A DNA stretch of 64,000 bases. It comes from Comamonadaceae bacterium. GTDB lineage: Bacteria; Pseudomonadota; Gammaproteobacteria; Burkholderiales; Burkholderiaceae_C. The stretch is taken from the NCBI GenBank assembly GCA_947456305.1, contig CANGPN010000001.1, positions 208,218 to 272,217 of the forward strand. The letters are read 5' to 3'. Positions 16,668 through 24,997 of this stretch are shown here, piece after piece. The translations under genes were made by a program, and so were the position numbers. The notes beneath the pieces were generated by a model. It worked only from the letters and a program-made list of their open reading frames with translations, searched no databases and was not told the DNA's origin. Positions within the stretch are counted from its first letter, which is position 1, and each line of letters opens with the position of its first letter.

Positions 16668-16982
16668 TCACAAAACCAGTAAGGTCGACAGGGACAAGGT
16701 ATCTATATGGTGCAATTCCTCTTCCTCAGCGTGCATGGAGGTTTTCAGTAAAAGCAGGCCAGCCACTGCCAGCACGAGCGCAGGACTGGCATAACGGTGA
16801 GAAAACAGTTGTGACATCCAGTGCCATTTGGGGCCGTGTCCTGCGGGTTGCACCAAACCAATCGATACATGCGCGGCGTTAAAGCCCGCTTTCTCCAGCG
16901 TGTCATTGACAAAATGGGCGGCAATCACAGGCACTTCATCTTCACGTATGCGTTGTTTTAAAGCTTGATCATCAAGATTCAT
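16668..16982 (-). CDS. putative anti-sigma-type membrane protein (DUF3619-like)
   Basis: A 104-residue protein with a soluble N-terminus (MNLDDQALKQRIREDEVPVI) and one hydrophobic segment near residues 66-80 (SPALVLAVAGLLLL), followed by an acidic tail with EEEELHHIDTLSLSTLL. The start overlaps the stop of the ECF sigma factor gene by 4 bases, the arrangement of sigma/anti-sigma pairs. In many Burkholderiales a DUF3619 protein occupies this place between an RpoE-like sigma factor and a DUF3106 protein; here the order is similar although the DUF3106-like gene lies upstream. Its direct role as anti-sigma is an inference from position and topology. Confidence 0.55.
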   Translation of the reverse strand: MNLDDQALKQRIREDEVPVIAAHFVNDTLEKAGFNAAHVSIGLVQPAGHGPKWHWMSQLFSHRYASPALVLAVAGLLLLKTSMHAEEEELHHIDTLSLSTLLVL

Positions 16983-17551
16983 GGTTTCTCCTTCAACAGT
17001 GTTTTTAAATTGACTTTGGCCCGGTGCAGCAATTGATTGGCAGCATTGACTTCGATGTGAAGCGTTTGTGCAATGTCAAGAATGCTGGCATCGTTGTACG
17101 CCCACAGGCTGATGGCCAGACGCTGCCTGGGGCTGAGTTTGAGCAAGGTGGTTTGCAGTGTGGCGGCTTGTTGTTTGAATGACAGCAATCGCCCCGGTTC
17201 GACGTCATCGGTGGCGGTCTTTCGATCAAATTCGTCCTCATCAAGCGGTTCTGTGTTTATTTTGCGCAGACTGTCCAGGCAAGCATTGCTGACCATGGCG
17301 TAAAAAAAAGTGCTCAAACTGGACTTTCCTTCATAACGTGCTGTTTTCAGTAGTTTGAGAAAAGCCTCTTGAACAATATCTTGTGCCTCGGCGGCGTTGT
17401 TCACCATGCGCCAGGCCAGAGCGTGGGCGTTCGGTCCCAGCGCGTGAATCAACCGGGTTGCCGCACGCTTGTCCCCGTTTTGTGCCGAGAACAGCAACGC
17501 CAGGTCTTCCTCATACTTGTCCGGTGGCGACGGTAAAAGACGGGTATTCAT
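16979..17551 (-). CDS. ECF-type RNA polymerase sigma factor
   Basis: A 190-residue sigma70-family factor of the extracytoplasmic-function type. Region 2 is visible as AWRMVNNAAEAQDIVQEAFLKLL, with YEGKSSLSTFFYAMVSNACLDSLR matching the promoter-melting and -10-binding helices, and region 4 as LSPRQRLAISLWAYND, followed by SILDIAQTLHIEVNAANQLLHRAKVNL as the helix-turn-helix. Region 4 uses NQLLHRAK in place of the common VKSRLHRAR. It is followed by the DUF3619-like gene with a 4-base overlap, and preceded 41 bp upstream by the DUF3106-like gene. It likely directs a periplasm-related stress or nutrient regulon. Confidence 0.9.
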   Translation of the reverse strand: MNTRLLPSPPDKYEEDLALLFSAQNGDKRAATRLIHALGPNAHALAWRMVNNAAEAQDIVQEAFLKLLKTARYEGKSSLSTFFYAMVSNACLDSLRKINTEPLDEDEFDRKTATDDVEPGRLLSFKQQAATLQTTLLKLSPRQRLAISLWAYNDASILDIAQTLHIEVNAANQLLHRAKVNLKTLLKEKP

Positions 17552-17592
17552 TCAATCTTCTGCCGGCTTTAAGGGCTTTGCAATCTGTGCAC

Positions 17593-18039
17593 TCATTTTT
17601 TGCTTGGGTGATGGTGCATGTCATCCCGCCATTTCTGACGCTCTTCGGGAGTCATTTTTTGAAATTCTTGTTCCCTGTGGTGCTTGATTTCGGCTTTTTC
17701 TTCGGGGGTCAGACTTTCAATCATTTGGCGACGCCCGGCGCGAATCTGTTCTTGTTGTTCTTTGCTCATGGTCTTCCATTGCGCATGCATTTGTTCGTTC
17801 AAGGCTTTTCGTTCTTGGGGTGACATGGATTGCAACTTTTCGCGGAATTTGTCGCGAAAAGCCTTGCGCTGTTCGGGTGTGGCTTTGCTCAACTCTGCCC
17901 TTATGAATTTCCCCCTCTCGATGCGCTCTTCAACGGACATCTGGGCAATCATGCGCGGGTCTGGTGGTTCGGGCAGATCTGCCAACACCATGCCAGACAA
18001 GCTAAGCAACAAGGAGGTAATCAGCGCATTTTTCATCAT
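17593..18039 (-). CDS. DUF3106-like periplasmic protein
   Basis: A 148-residue exported protein with a signal peptide (MMKNALITSLLLSLSGMVLA, then DLPEPPD). The remainder is highly charged and almost entirely helical with repeated blocks of the type TPEERQKWRDD, SPQERKALNEQ and TPEEKAEIKHH, about six repeats of roughly 14-20 residues. This is the make-up of DUF3106 proteins, and is also reminiscent of the Spy/CpxP chaperone family without its LTxxQ motifs. The start is the ATG pair at 18039/18036; an in-frame TTG at 18057 is not used. The gene is transcribed toward the ECF sigma gene and may be part of its operon. The tail MHHHPSKK may bind metal. Confidence 0.65.
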   Translation of the reverse strand: MMKNALITSLLLSLSGMVLADLPEPPDPRMIAQMSVEERIERGKFIRAELSKATPEQRKAFRDKFREKLQSMSPQERKALNEQMHAQWKTMSKEQQEQIRAGRRQMIESLTPEEKAEIKHHREQEFQKMTPEERQKWRDDMHHHPSKK

Positions 18040-18534
18040 GGTGTATTTGTATTTCAATGGCGTATAGGGAGTTTGACGGTTGGCCTGGACATCGCTTACG
18101 CAGATGAGAATAGATTGTTTGTAAAAAGCGGAAACTGCTTGCCGCTTGAGCGTCTCACTTTGAGCAGCTTAAGGCAAAGCCTGTCCGCTTCTTGCGTTAA
18201 ACCTTGTCCGGTAAATGATTTCAACATACTGATGTTTTTCATTATTTAAATAAGCAAGATATTCACAGTAGCGCTAAGGTGTGAGGTGGCGTTGACTAGC
18301 CGCCGGGATTAATCAACCTATGTTCAAACTGGCTTGCAGTGTCTCGAAATACTGAAGCGTCCGGGTGAACCTGTGCGCCAGCCTATGGAAAACGCAGACC
18401 GCTCAGGCTATGTCATGACGTGCTCAAGCAGCTGAGCAGAAGCTGAAAGCGCCGCACAGGCTTTTGTCAGTGATGCCCGCATAGTTTTTGCCTGACAATC
18501 TGCGGCTCTGAATGCAGACACAGGAGCAGGCCAA
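18040..18534. other. intergenic region with no recognised gene
   Basis: Between the divergent DUF3106-like and SDR genes there are about 495 bases. I see no start with coding-like continuation, no tRNA and no obvious repeat; the SDR promoter and ribosome site (AGGAG about 9 bases before its ATG) are presumably within the right end, and the left end would hold the promoter of the sigma operon. Confidence 0.6.
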
Positions 18535-19329
18535 ATGAATACCACACACAAACGGGTTTACATCATCACCGGCGGCAGCAGCGGCGTGGGTGCAGCCTGT
18601 GCGCTGCAACTGGCGGCCGCGGGTCACAGCCTGGTGATCAACTACAACAAGTGTGAAGCTTTAGCTCGCCAGGTCATAGATGACTGCGAAAAACTCGGCT
18701 CCCAAACCCTGCTGGTGCAAGCCGATATGGCATTGGAAGCCGATTGCTTGCGCCTGGTCGATCAAACCGTCGAGCGCTTTGGTCGTATCGATGGTTTGGT
18801 GAATTCTGCTGCTGTCACGCAGTTTGTGGCATTGAACCGCTTGGATGATCTCAAGGTCGAGGATTTTTTGCGCATTTATAACGTCAATGCCGTCGGCCCG
18901 TTTCAAATGATGCGCGCCTGCGAAAAACACATGCCTGAGGGCAGCGCCATCGTCAATGTGTCATCCATCGCAGGGCAAATCGGCAGCGGCAGCTCTATCC
19001 CTTATGTGATGTCCAAATCCGCTTTGAATATGCTGACTGTCACCATGGCGCGGGTGCTGGCACCGCGCATACGTGTGAACGCGGTGTTACCCGGTTTCAT
19101 AGAGGGGCGCTGGATGCGCGAGGGTTTGGGCGATGAGGCCTATGACCGCGTTAAACAAGAGTATTCAGACAAATCGGCGCTGGGCAAAGTGACGCAACCT
19201 CATCAAATTGCGGACGCTGTGGTTTGGTTGCTCAAGCCTGACTCGGTGATGACCGGTCAGCAAATCGTGGTCGATGGCGGTTTTGTGTTGGGCAAACTGC
19301 CCATGATGGCCAGAGTGCAAGAGCAATAA
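18535..19329 (+). CDS. SDR family oxidoreductase
   Basis: A 264-residue short-chain dehydrogenase. The cofactor motif is TGGSSGVGAACA at residues 12-23, then VNSAAV takes the place of NNAG near residue 87, the catalytic Ser is in IVNVSSIAG, and YVMSK gives the Tyr-x-x-x-Lys pair. The C-terminus DGGFVLGKLPMMARVQEQ is longer than usual for FabG-like proteins. The GxxxGxG following ITGGSSGVG and the NYNK at the second beta-strand end suggest NADPH. A good ribosome site (AGGAG) precedes the ATG. It stands alone after a long intergenic space; the substrate is unknown. Confidence 0.87.
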   Translation: MNTTHKRVYIITGGSSGVGAACALQLAAAGHSLVINYNKCEALARQVIDDCEKLGSQTLLVQADMALEADCLRLVDQTVERFGRIDGLVNSAAVTQFVALNRLDDLKVEDFLRIYNVNAVGPFQMMRACEKHMPEGSAIVNVSSIAGQIGSGSSIPYVMSKSALNMLTVTMARVLAPRIRVNAVLPGFIEGRWMREGLGDEAYDRVKQEYSDKSALGKVTQPHQIADAVVWLLKPDSVMTGQQIVVDGGFVLGKLPMMARVQEQ

Positions 19330-19340
19330 GCTGCCGTGCC

Positions 19341-19481
19341 TTAGGCCTTGACGTCCACTCTGTGGGGCTGGGCTTTGACAGGTTCGGGTTTTCTGTTTTG
19401 CTGTTCGACAGCCTGCATTTGTTTTGCCTGGGGTTTAGGCGGCGGGGCGGTTTCTCTGGGGCTGGATCCGTTCACGCGCAT
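19341..19481 (-). CDS. small proline/lysine/glutamine-rich protein, 46 residues
   Basis: A short frame starting MRVNGSSPRETAPPPKPQ and ending RKPEPVKAQPHRVDVKA before a TAA-type stop. GGAGAA lies 8 bases upstream of the ATG, which supports translation. The composition is low in hydrophobic residues, with no signal peptide or membrane segment, and an intrinsically disordered peptide is expected. It is 36 bp upstream of, and in the same orientation as, a small membrane protein gene's 3' end, i.e. transcribed after it. I recognise no family; coding status rests on the ribosome site and the uniform composition. Confidence 0.45.
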   Translation of the reverse strand: MRVNGSSPRETAPPPKPQAKQMQAVEQQNRKPEPVKAQPHRVDVKA

Positions 19482-19517
19482 GGTGTGGTTCTCCGGGTTT
19501 ACAACGTGTTGTCTGGT

Positions 19518-19802
19518 TTAGTCAGGTAAACGGGGGTGTTTGTCCTTGACTTCTCGAACTTCAGCTTCGATCACATTATCGTCATCATAGCTCTTGGGCG
19601 CAGGGCGCGCGGCCAGATCTTTGTAGCGTTGTACAGCGTTGACCATGACGACAAAATCCGGTTTTCTGCCGGTCAACAACCACCTAAGACAGGACAATAT
19701 CAACATCAGCGTAGCAAGTCCCAGGAACAGCAGCAGCAGCACTCCCGCCAGCAGCAAAACCAATATTCGCATCAGCCATTTCATGCCAGTAATGTAGGCC
19801 AT
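19518..19802 (-). CDS. small membrane protein, unknown function
   Basis: A 94-residue protein with a long N-terminal hydrophobic region (about residues 10-40: MRILVLLLAGVLLLLFL and the following LATLMLILSCL), probably one or two close spans, then a soluble charged tail with AVQRYKDLAARPAPKSYDDDNVIEAEVREVKD. The tail is acidic and basic mixed and probably cytoplasmic. The start may be the ATG at 19802 or the internal one at 19784. It precedes the 46-residue gene on the same strand and is divergent from the epimerase-like gene. No family recognised. Confidence 0.6.
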   Translation of the reverse strand: MAYITGMKWLMRILVLLLAGVLLLLFLGLATLMLILSCLRWLLTGRKPDFVVMVNAVQRYKDLAARPAPKSYDDDNVIEAEVREVKDKHPRLPD

Positions 19803-19912
19803 GAATTGTTCTCAATCAGGCTGCCAAGGTTAAGTAATGATTAAAAGTATGATGACATCCACCTTTTGGGGTTGAAACATGCCTCAACCGATACACACCA
19901 CCGGAGCCTTCC

Positions 19913-20884
19913 ATGTTTGACTATTTTCCTGTGTCAGCTGACGAATTTGACGGCCCTGTACTGGTCACCGGCGCAGGCGGCTGCATAGGCAGTTGGACGC
20001 TGGCTTTGCTTGAGCGCGCCGGTGTCACCGTGCACGCGTTTGATCTGCAAATCGATCAGCGGCGCCCCTCACTTTTGATGAACGAATCCGCACTCAAGCG
20101 CGTGACTTGGCACGCGGGCGATATCGCCGACACCAAAGCGGTCAAAGACGTGGTGGCCAAGACCGGCGCGCGCGCCATCATTCACCTCGCGGCTTTGCAG
20201 GTGCCGTTTTGCCGGGCCGATCCCGTGGCGGGTGCGCTGGTCAATGTGGTCGGCACTGTCAATGTGTTTGAAGCCGCCAAAGCCAGCAAGGTCGAAAGAA
20301 TCACCTACGCCAGTTCGGTAGCAGCCTATGGCGCGCTGGACAACGGCGGCGCCATGTCCACGCTTTACGGCGCATATAAATATTGCAATGAGCAAACCGC
20401 CAAGGTGTATTCCGAAGAAGACGGCATACACAGCGTCGGTATCCGCCCGGGTGTGGTTTACGGTGTCGCGCGCGACCAGGGCATGACCTCCAAAACCACG
20501 GTGGCCATTCTGGCCGCCGCCGCCGGACAGGCTTACACCATCCCGTTCAGCGGCGACGTGTCCTGGTTGTTTGCCGGTGAAGTCGCGAGTGCCTTCATCC
20601 GCAGCGTCGCCAAGTTGCGTACCGGTGCGCCGGTGTTTGACCTCAATGGCAAGCTCGCCAGCGTAGAGGAGGGCATGAAAATGCTCAAGGCGTTGGCGCC
20701 TGAAGCCAATATCAGTATCAGCGGAAAACCCCTGGCTTTTCCAATGGGCCATTCGGACGAACCGCTGAAAGCCTATATCGGCGACTATGGTCAGATTCCC
20801 CTGCAAGCAGGCATCCAGTCTACCTTTGAGAGCTTTAGCCAATTGCTCAAAGACAAGCGCATAGATCCCAAGCAGATCCAGTGA
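19913..20884 (+). CDS. NAD-dependent epimerase/dehydratase family protein
   Basis: A 323-residue extended short-chain dehydrogenase. The NAD motif TGAGGCIGSW is at about residues 19-28; AGDIAD and HLAALQVPFCRADP follow; the catalytic triad is in YASSVAAYG and YGAYKYCNE (YxxxK), and IRPGVVYG is the usual post-catalytic motif. The cofactor is expected to be NAD with a nucleotide sugar or other small carbonyl substrate. The GxGxxG here is GAGGCIG, a standard form. It is followed after 43 bp by a Baeyer-Villiger-type monooxygenase on the same strand, suggesting a shared degradative role rather than sugar-nucleotide metabolism; this is inference. Confidence 0.87.
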   Translation: MFDYFPVSADEFDGPVLVTGAGGCIGSWTLALLERAGVTVHAFDLQIDQRRPSLLMNESALKRVTWHAGDIADTKAVKDVVAKTGARAIIHLAALQVPFCRADPVAGALVNVVGTVNVFEAAKASKVERITYASSVAAYGALDNGGAMSTLYGAYKYCNEQTAKVYSEEDGIHSVGIRPGVVYGVARDQGMTSKTTVAILAAAAGQAYTIPFSGDVSWLFAGEVASAFIRSVAKLRTGAPVFDLNGKLASVEEGMKMLKALAPEANISISGKPLAFPMGHSDEPLKAYIGDYGQIPLQAGIQSTFESFSQLLKDKRIDPKQIQ

Positions 20885-20927
20885 TATCAGGGTATGTGCG
20901 GTAGTTTGATGCGATAGGATCAGCCGC

Positions 20928-22547
20928 ATGAAAGACACTCAGCCAAATACCCGTCATCTGGATGCCATCATCGTCGGCGCCGGTTTGTCTGGCATGTACC
21001 AGTTGCTCAGCCTGCGCGACAAACTGGGCATGAACGTCAAAGTGTTCGAGGCTGCCGCGGGTGTGGGCGGCACCTGGCACCACAACCGCTATCCCGGCGC
21101 GCGCTGCGACTCCGAGAGTCATTCGTATATGTTTTATTTTTCTAAGGAACTGGTGCAGTCCTGGGAATGGACAGAGCGTTACCCGCAGCAGCCTGAAATC
21201 CAGCGCTACATGGACCATGTGGCCGACTTTTTCAATCTGCGCCCCGATATGGTGTTCAACACCCGGGTCAATGCCGCCGACTACGACGAAGCCTCTAAGT
21301 TGTGGCGCGTGCATACCTCTGACGGTCAGAGTTGGAGCGCCACCTACTTGATCACCGCGGTCGGCTGCTTGTCCAGTGCCAATGTGCCGGCCATCGAAGG
21401 TTTGGACAGTTTCCAAGGCCAATGGGCCCATACCAGCGCCTGGCCTGCTGAAGGCATTGATTTCAAAGGCAAACGCGTCGGTGTGGTGGGCACAGGCTCT
21501 ACCGGCATTCAGGCGATTCCTGTGATTGCAGCGCAAGCCGGTCATTTGACGGTGTTTCAACGCACCGCCAACTACAGTATTCCAGCCCGAAACGCGCCAT
21601 TGACCGAGGAGTTCAAACACTATGTCAAAGAGAACGCCGAAGACATACGCCAGTTGATGAACGAAACCACCAACGCGCATTGTTTTCGCATAGATCCGCG
21701 CTCGGCACTGGAGGTCAGCGAGCAAGAGCGCAACGCTGTGTACGAAGCCGCCTGGGCCAAAGGCGGTTTGCAGTTCCGGGCCACCTTTGGCGATTTGCTC
21801 AAGGACAAAACTGCCAATGACACGGCTGCCGAATTCATCAAGACCAAAATCAGGCAAGTCGTCAAAGACCCCCAAACTGCCGCTTTGCTGTCAGACATAG
21901 ACCACCCGTTCGCCGCTAAACGCCCGCCGATTGACAGCCATTATTTCGAGACCTTTAACCGTGACAACGTCAGCCTGGTCGATATACGCAGCCACCCTAT
22001 TGAACGCATCACCGCCGCAGGCATTCAGACAACCCAGGCGCAATACGACCTCGACGTGATTGTGTTTGCCACCGGTTTCGACGCCATGACAGGCAGTTTG
22101 TTGCGCATGAATATTTCAGGCCGCCAAGGCTTGCCGTTGAAAGACGCTTGGGCGGCGGGGCCGCGCACCTACCTGGGTTTGCAAATCCCCCAATTCCCCA
22201 ATATGTTCACCATCACCGGACCGGGTAGTCCTTCGGTGCTGTGCAATCTGCCGCCGCAAATCGAGCAGCACGTCAACTGGATCACTGCTTGCATCGCCTA
22301 TATGCGCGACAACGGCATTTCACAAATTGAAGCCGATGAACAAGCCAGCGACGACTGGGTGCAACAGGTGAACGAGGCCGCCAATGCGACTTTGTTGCCG
22401 CAGGCGCACCACAGCTGGTATCTCGGCGCGAATGTGCCGGGCAAGCCCCGAGTGTTCATGCCGTATGCCGGCGGGTTTGCGCGTTACCGAGGGATTTGCG
22501 ACGAGGTGGCAGCCAGCCAATACCGGGGCTTTCATTTGCACCGATAG
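20928..22547 (+). CDS. flavin-dependent (Baeyer-Villiger type) monooxygenase
   Basis: A 539-residue class B flavoprotein. Two Rossmann motifs are present: VGAGLSGM for FAD near residue 17 and GVVGTGSTG for NADPH near residue 184. Between them is the BVMO fingerprint FQGQWAHTSAW (FxGxxxHxxxW) near residue 162, and AAGVGGTWHHNRYPGARCD after the first nucleotide motif is the cyclohexanone-monooxygenase-like FAD-contact segment. Such enzymes insert oxygen next to ketones, giving esters or lactones. It follows the epimerase-like gene by 43 bp. The substrate, possibly a cyclic or steroid-like ketone, is unknown. It is convergent with the liv operon. Confidence 0.92.
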   Translation: MKDTQPNTRHLDAIIVGAGLSGMYQLLSLRDKLGMNVKVFEAAAGVGGTWHHNRYPGARCDSESHSYMFYFSKELVQSWEWTERYPQQPEIQRYMDHVADFFNLRPDMVFNTRVNAADYDEASKLWRVHTSDGQSWSATYLITAVGCLSSANVPAIEGLDSFQGQWAHTSAWPAEGIDFKGKRVGVVGTGSTGIQAIPVIAAQAGHLTVFQRTANYSIPARNAPLTEEFKHYVKENAEDIRQLMNETTNAHCFRIDPRSALEVSEQERNAVYEAAWAKGGLQFRATFGDLLKDKTANDTAAEFIKTKIRQVVKDPQTAALLSDIDHPFAAKRPPIDSHYFETFNRDNVSLVDIRSHPIERITAAGIQTTQAQYDLDVIVFATGFDAMTGSLLRMNISGRQGLPLKDAWAAGPRTYLGLQIPQFPNMFTITGPGSPSVLCNLPPQIEQHVNWITACIAYMRDNGISQIEADEQASDDWVQQVNEAANATLLPQAHHSWYLGANVPGKPRVFMPYAGGFARYRGICDEVAASQYRGFHLHR

Positions 22548-22564
22548 TCTGCGGACCGCCGGTT

Positions 22565-23275
22565 TCACACAGACAAATATCGCTGCTTGATATGGGCGTT
22601 GGCGTTCAATTCGGCGATGCTGCCAGTGAACACATCGCGGCCTTTGTCTATGACCACGGCGCGGTCAGCCAGTCCCAGGCAGAAATGCAGGTTTTGCTCG
22701 GCCAGCACAATGCTGGTGCCGGTTTGCTTTAACGCCTGAATCAGTTCGCCTATTTTTTGCACCATGATGGGGGCTAAGCCTTCGCTGGGTTCGTCCAACA
22801 GCAGCAGCCGGGGATTGCCCATGAGCGCGCGCCCGACGGTCAACATTTGCTGTTCGCCACCTGAAAGCAAACCGCCTGCGCGATGCCGCAGCGGTTTAAG
22901 CAAAGGCAGCATGTCGTAAACGCGCTCCATGGGCCAATCGTCTTCGCCGCCGGGGCCGCGTTTGTAAGCAATGTCCAGGTTGTCTTCGACACTGAGCTCA
23001 GAAAAAATCTGTCTGTCCTCGGGCACATAAGCCAGCCCGGCGCGGGCTATCAAGTGCGCTTGCCGTCCCAGGATGGAATCCCCTTGGAACACCACCGAAC
23101 CGCTGAGTGCAGGGATAACGCCCGCTATAGCTTTCATGGTGGTGCTTTTACCGGCCCCGTTGCGACCGAGCAAAGCCAAAGTTTCACCTGCGCGCAGCAT
23201 CAGGTTCAAGCCGAACAACACCTGGCTGGTGTCGTACAACACCTCGAGATCCTGGACTTGCAGCAGATCACTCAC
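22565..23275 (-). CDS. livF: branched-chain amino-acid-type ABC transporter ATP-binding protein LivF
   Basis: A 236-residue ABC ATPase. Walker A is GRNGAGKST, the signature LSGGEQQ and Walker B LLLLDEPSEGLAP, with the following Gln and His positions typical of LivF (LAEQNLHF). The start is set at the GTG at 23275 because AGGAGA lies 6-7 bases upstream; the ATG at 23293 has no ribosome site. This start overlaps the livG stop by 8 bases. It is the last gene of livKHMGF and pairs with LivG. The transported solute depends on the binding protein, whose ligand is not known. Confidence 0.9.
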   Translation of the reverse strand: MSDLLQVQDLEVLYDTSQVLFGLNLMLRAGETLALLGRNGAGKSTTMKAIAGVIPALSGSVVFQGDSILGRQAHLIARAGLAYVPEDRQIFSELSVEDNLDIAYKRGPGGEDDWPMERVYDMLPLLKPLRHRAGGLLSGGEQQMLTVGRALMGNPRLLLLDEPSEGLAPIMVQKIGELIQALKQTGTSIVLAEQNLHFCLGLADRAVVIDKGRDVFTGSIAELNANAHIKQRYLSV

Positions 23276-24023
23276 CGTCTTTCTCCTGTGCATGGCCTAG
23301 ATAGGCCTCAATGACACGCGGGTTGGCGCGGATTTCGTCGGCATTACCCTGGGCCAGCAATTTGCCGTAGGACAACACATGAATCTGTTGGGCGACCCTG
23401 AACACAATGTCCATGTCGTGCTCGATCAACACAATGGTCAGGCCGCCTTGGCGCCAGAGTTTTTCCACTGTGTCCATCATTTGCGTGCGTTCGTCCGGCC
23501 CCATGCCGGCCACGGGTTCGTCCAGCAACAGCACTTTGGGGCGCATCACCAAAGCCAGCGCCATGTCCAACAGTTTCTGATCGCCGTGCGACAAATTGCC
23601 GCTGACGGTATCGGCTTTGTTTTGCAAGCCCAGTTGTTCCATGACTTCGTGCGCCCGCTCGCGTGTGGCTACCAGCGGAAAACTGCCGACCATTTGCGCT
23701 GAATGGCCGAATGCCGATTGCAGCGCGGCGCGCAGCGATTCTTCCACGGTCAGGCTTTTGAACAGCTTGGCCACTTGAAACGCGCGGCCTATGCCTTTGT
23801 GAACAATGGCGTTGCGCGACAGCCCGACCATGTTTTCGCCGTCCAGCAGTATTTGGCCGCTGTCGGGTTGCAAGCCGCCGGAAATCAGGTTGAAAAACGT
23901 GGTTTTACCGGCGCCGTTAGGACCGATGACAGCGCTGAGTGAGCCCGCCGCAAACTCCATGGACACGTCAGAAATGGCGCTGACTCCGCCAAAGGATTTG
24001 AAGAGTTGGTGTATGCGCAACAT
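23268..24023 (-). CDS. livG: branched-chain amino-acid-type ABC transporter ATP-binding protein LivG
   Basis: A 251-residue ABC ATPase. Walker A is GPNGAGKTT, the signature is LSHGDQK, and Walker B VLLLDEPVAGMGP, the exact LivG variant (LSHGDQK instead of LSGGQ). The C-terminal DMDIVFRVAQQIHVLSYGK and the EVIxxYLG-like tail (VIEAYLG) are LivG-type. The ATG at 24023 overlaps the livM stop by one base (TGATG), giving translational coupling; the frame extends to 24056 but this is inside livM. It forms the ATPase pair with LivF. Confidence 0.92.
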   Translation of the reverse strand: MLRIHQLFKSFGGVSAISDVSMEFAAGSLSAVIGPNGAGKTTFFNLISGGLQPDSGQILLDGENMVGLSRNAIVHKGIGRAFQVAKLFKSLTVEESLRAALQSAFGHSAQMVGSFPLVATRERAHEVMEQLGLQNKADTVSGNLSHGDQKLLDMALALVMRPKVLLLDEPVAGMGPDERTQMMDTVEKLWRQGGLTIVLIEHDMDIVFRVAQQIHVLSYGKLLAQGNADEIRANPRVIEAYLGHAQEKDGE

Positions 24024-24997
24024 CAGCGGCCGCCTTCTTTGGACGCGGGCAACCACTTGCGCCAGCCTTTGAACACATCGGTGATGCCGCGCTGAAAGCC
24101 CAGCGTGAACATCAGAATCACCAGGCCCAGCGCCAGCCCGTGGTATTGGGTATTGCGGGTGATGGTGTCGTTGAAGATTTGCAGCAGCGCTGCGCCCAGT
24201 ACCGGGCCGGTGAATACCTGGGTACCGCCCATCATGATCATGAACACCGCTTCGCCCGACATGGTCCAGTAGCTAAAGTCCGGGAAAGCGCCTGAGACAA
24301 ACAAGGCCATGATGACACCGCCAACACCGGCAAACATACCTGCCAGAATAAAAGCATACAAACGCACGCGCCACACGTTGATACCCAGAAAAGCGGCGCG
24401 ATCTTCATTGTCGCGCAGCATGCGCAAGGTATAGCCGAAGGGCGACTGCATAAGCAATCGCATGGCCAACAGACAGCTCACCGCCAGTACGCAAGCGAAC
24501 ATATAAACATGTTGGGTTTTGCTCAAATCTATGCCTAAGAAGACGGGACGCGGGATACCGCCTGTCAAGCCCTGGTCGCCACCGGTCAAACCCGTCCACG
24601 TAATGATGATGCTGTGCAACAGCATTTGAAAAGCCAGTGTGAGAAACGAAAAGTAAATGCCTTTGAGGCGTACGCAAATCGCGCCAACAACCGCAGCTAG
24701 CAGGGCGCAAAACACCACCGCCGTCAACAAGGCCACGGGCACCGGCACAGCGGCTTTTTGCAGCATCAAAGAAAACGCATAGGCACCGCTACCGAAAAAC
24801 ATGGCGTGACCAAAGGACACCATGCCGCCGTAGCCCACCAGCATATTGAGCGAAGTGGCCAGCAGGCCAACCGCACACAAGCGGATGATGAAGTCAATCA
24901 CCACTCTCGACGGTTCAAGCCAAGGCAAAACCAACAGCAACATCAGCACCAGAGCAGCCAAAGCAGCGTCTTTTTGCCAGCGATTCACCCCGATCAT
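24023..24997 (-). CDS. livM: branched-chain amino-acid-type ABC transporter permease LivM
   Basis: A 324-residue membrane protein with about 9-10 hydrophobic segments. LNMLVGYGGMVSFGHAMFFGSGAYA near residue 50 is the LivM signature, and GINVWRVRLYAFILAGMFAGVGGVIMAL is the conserved EAA-like loop region. The last residues KGWRKWLPASKEGGR give a basic cytoplasmic tail. The start overlaps the livH stop by 4 bases (ATGA). With LivH it forms the inner-membrane channel. Confidence 0.92.
   Translation of the reverse strand: MIGVNRWQKDAALAALVLMLLLVLPWLEPSRVVIDFIIRLCAVGLLATSLNMLVGYGGMVSFGHAMFFGSGAYAFSLMLQKAAVPVPVALLTAVVFCALLAAVVGAICVRLKGIYFSFLTLAFQMLLHSIIITWTGLTGGDQGLTGGIPRPVFLGIDLSKTQHVYMFACVLAVSCLLAMRLLMQSPFGYTLRMLRDNEDRAAFLGINVWRVRLYAFILAGMFAGVGGVIMALFVSGAFPDFSYWTMSGEAVFMIMMGGTQVFTGPVLGAALLQIFNDTITRNTQYHGLALGLVILMFTLGFQRGITDVFKGWRKWLPASKEGGR

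Noticed and set aside
18040..18534. Possible small RNA or gene in the 495-base gap
   Set aside because: No hairpin with T-run or coding frame with a ribosome site was seen; only ordinary intergenic sequence.
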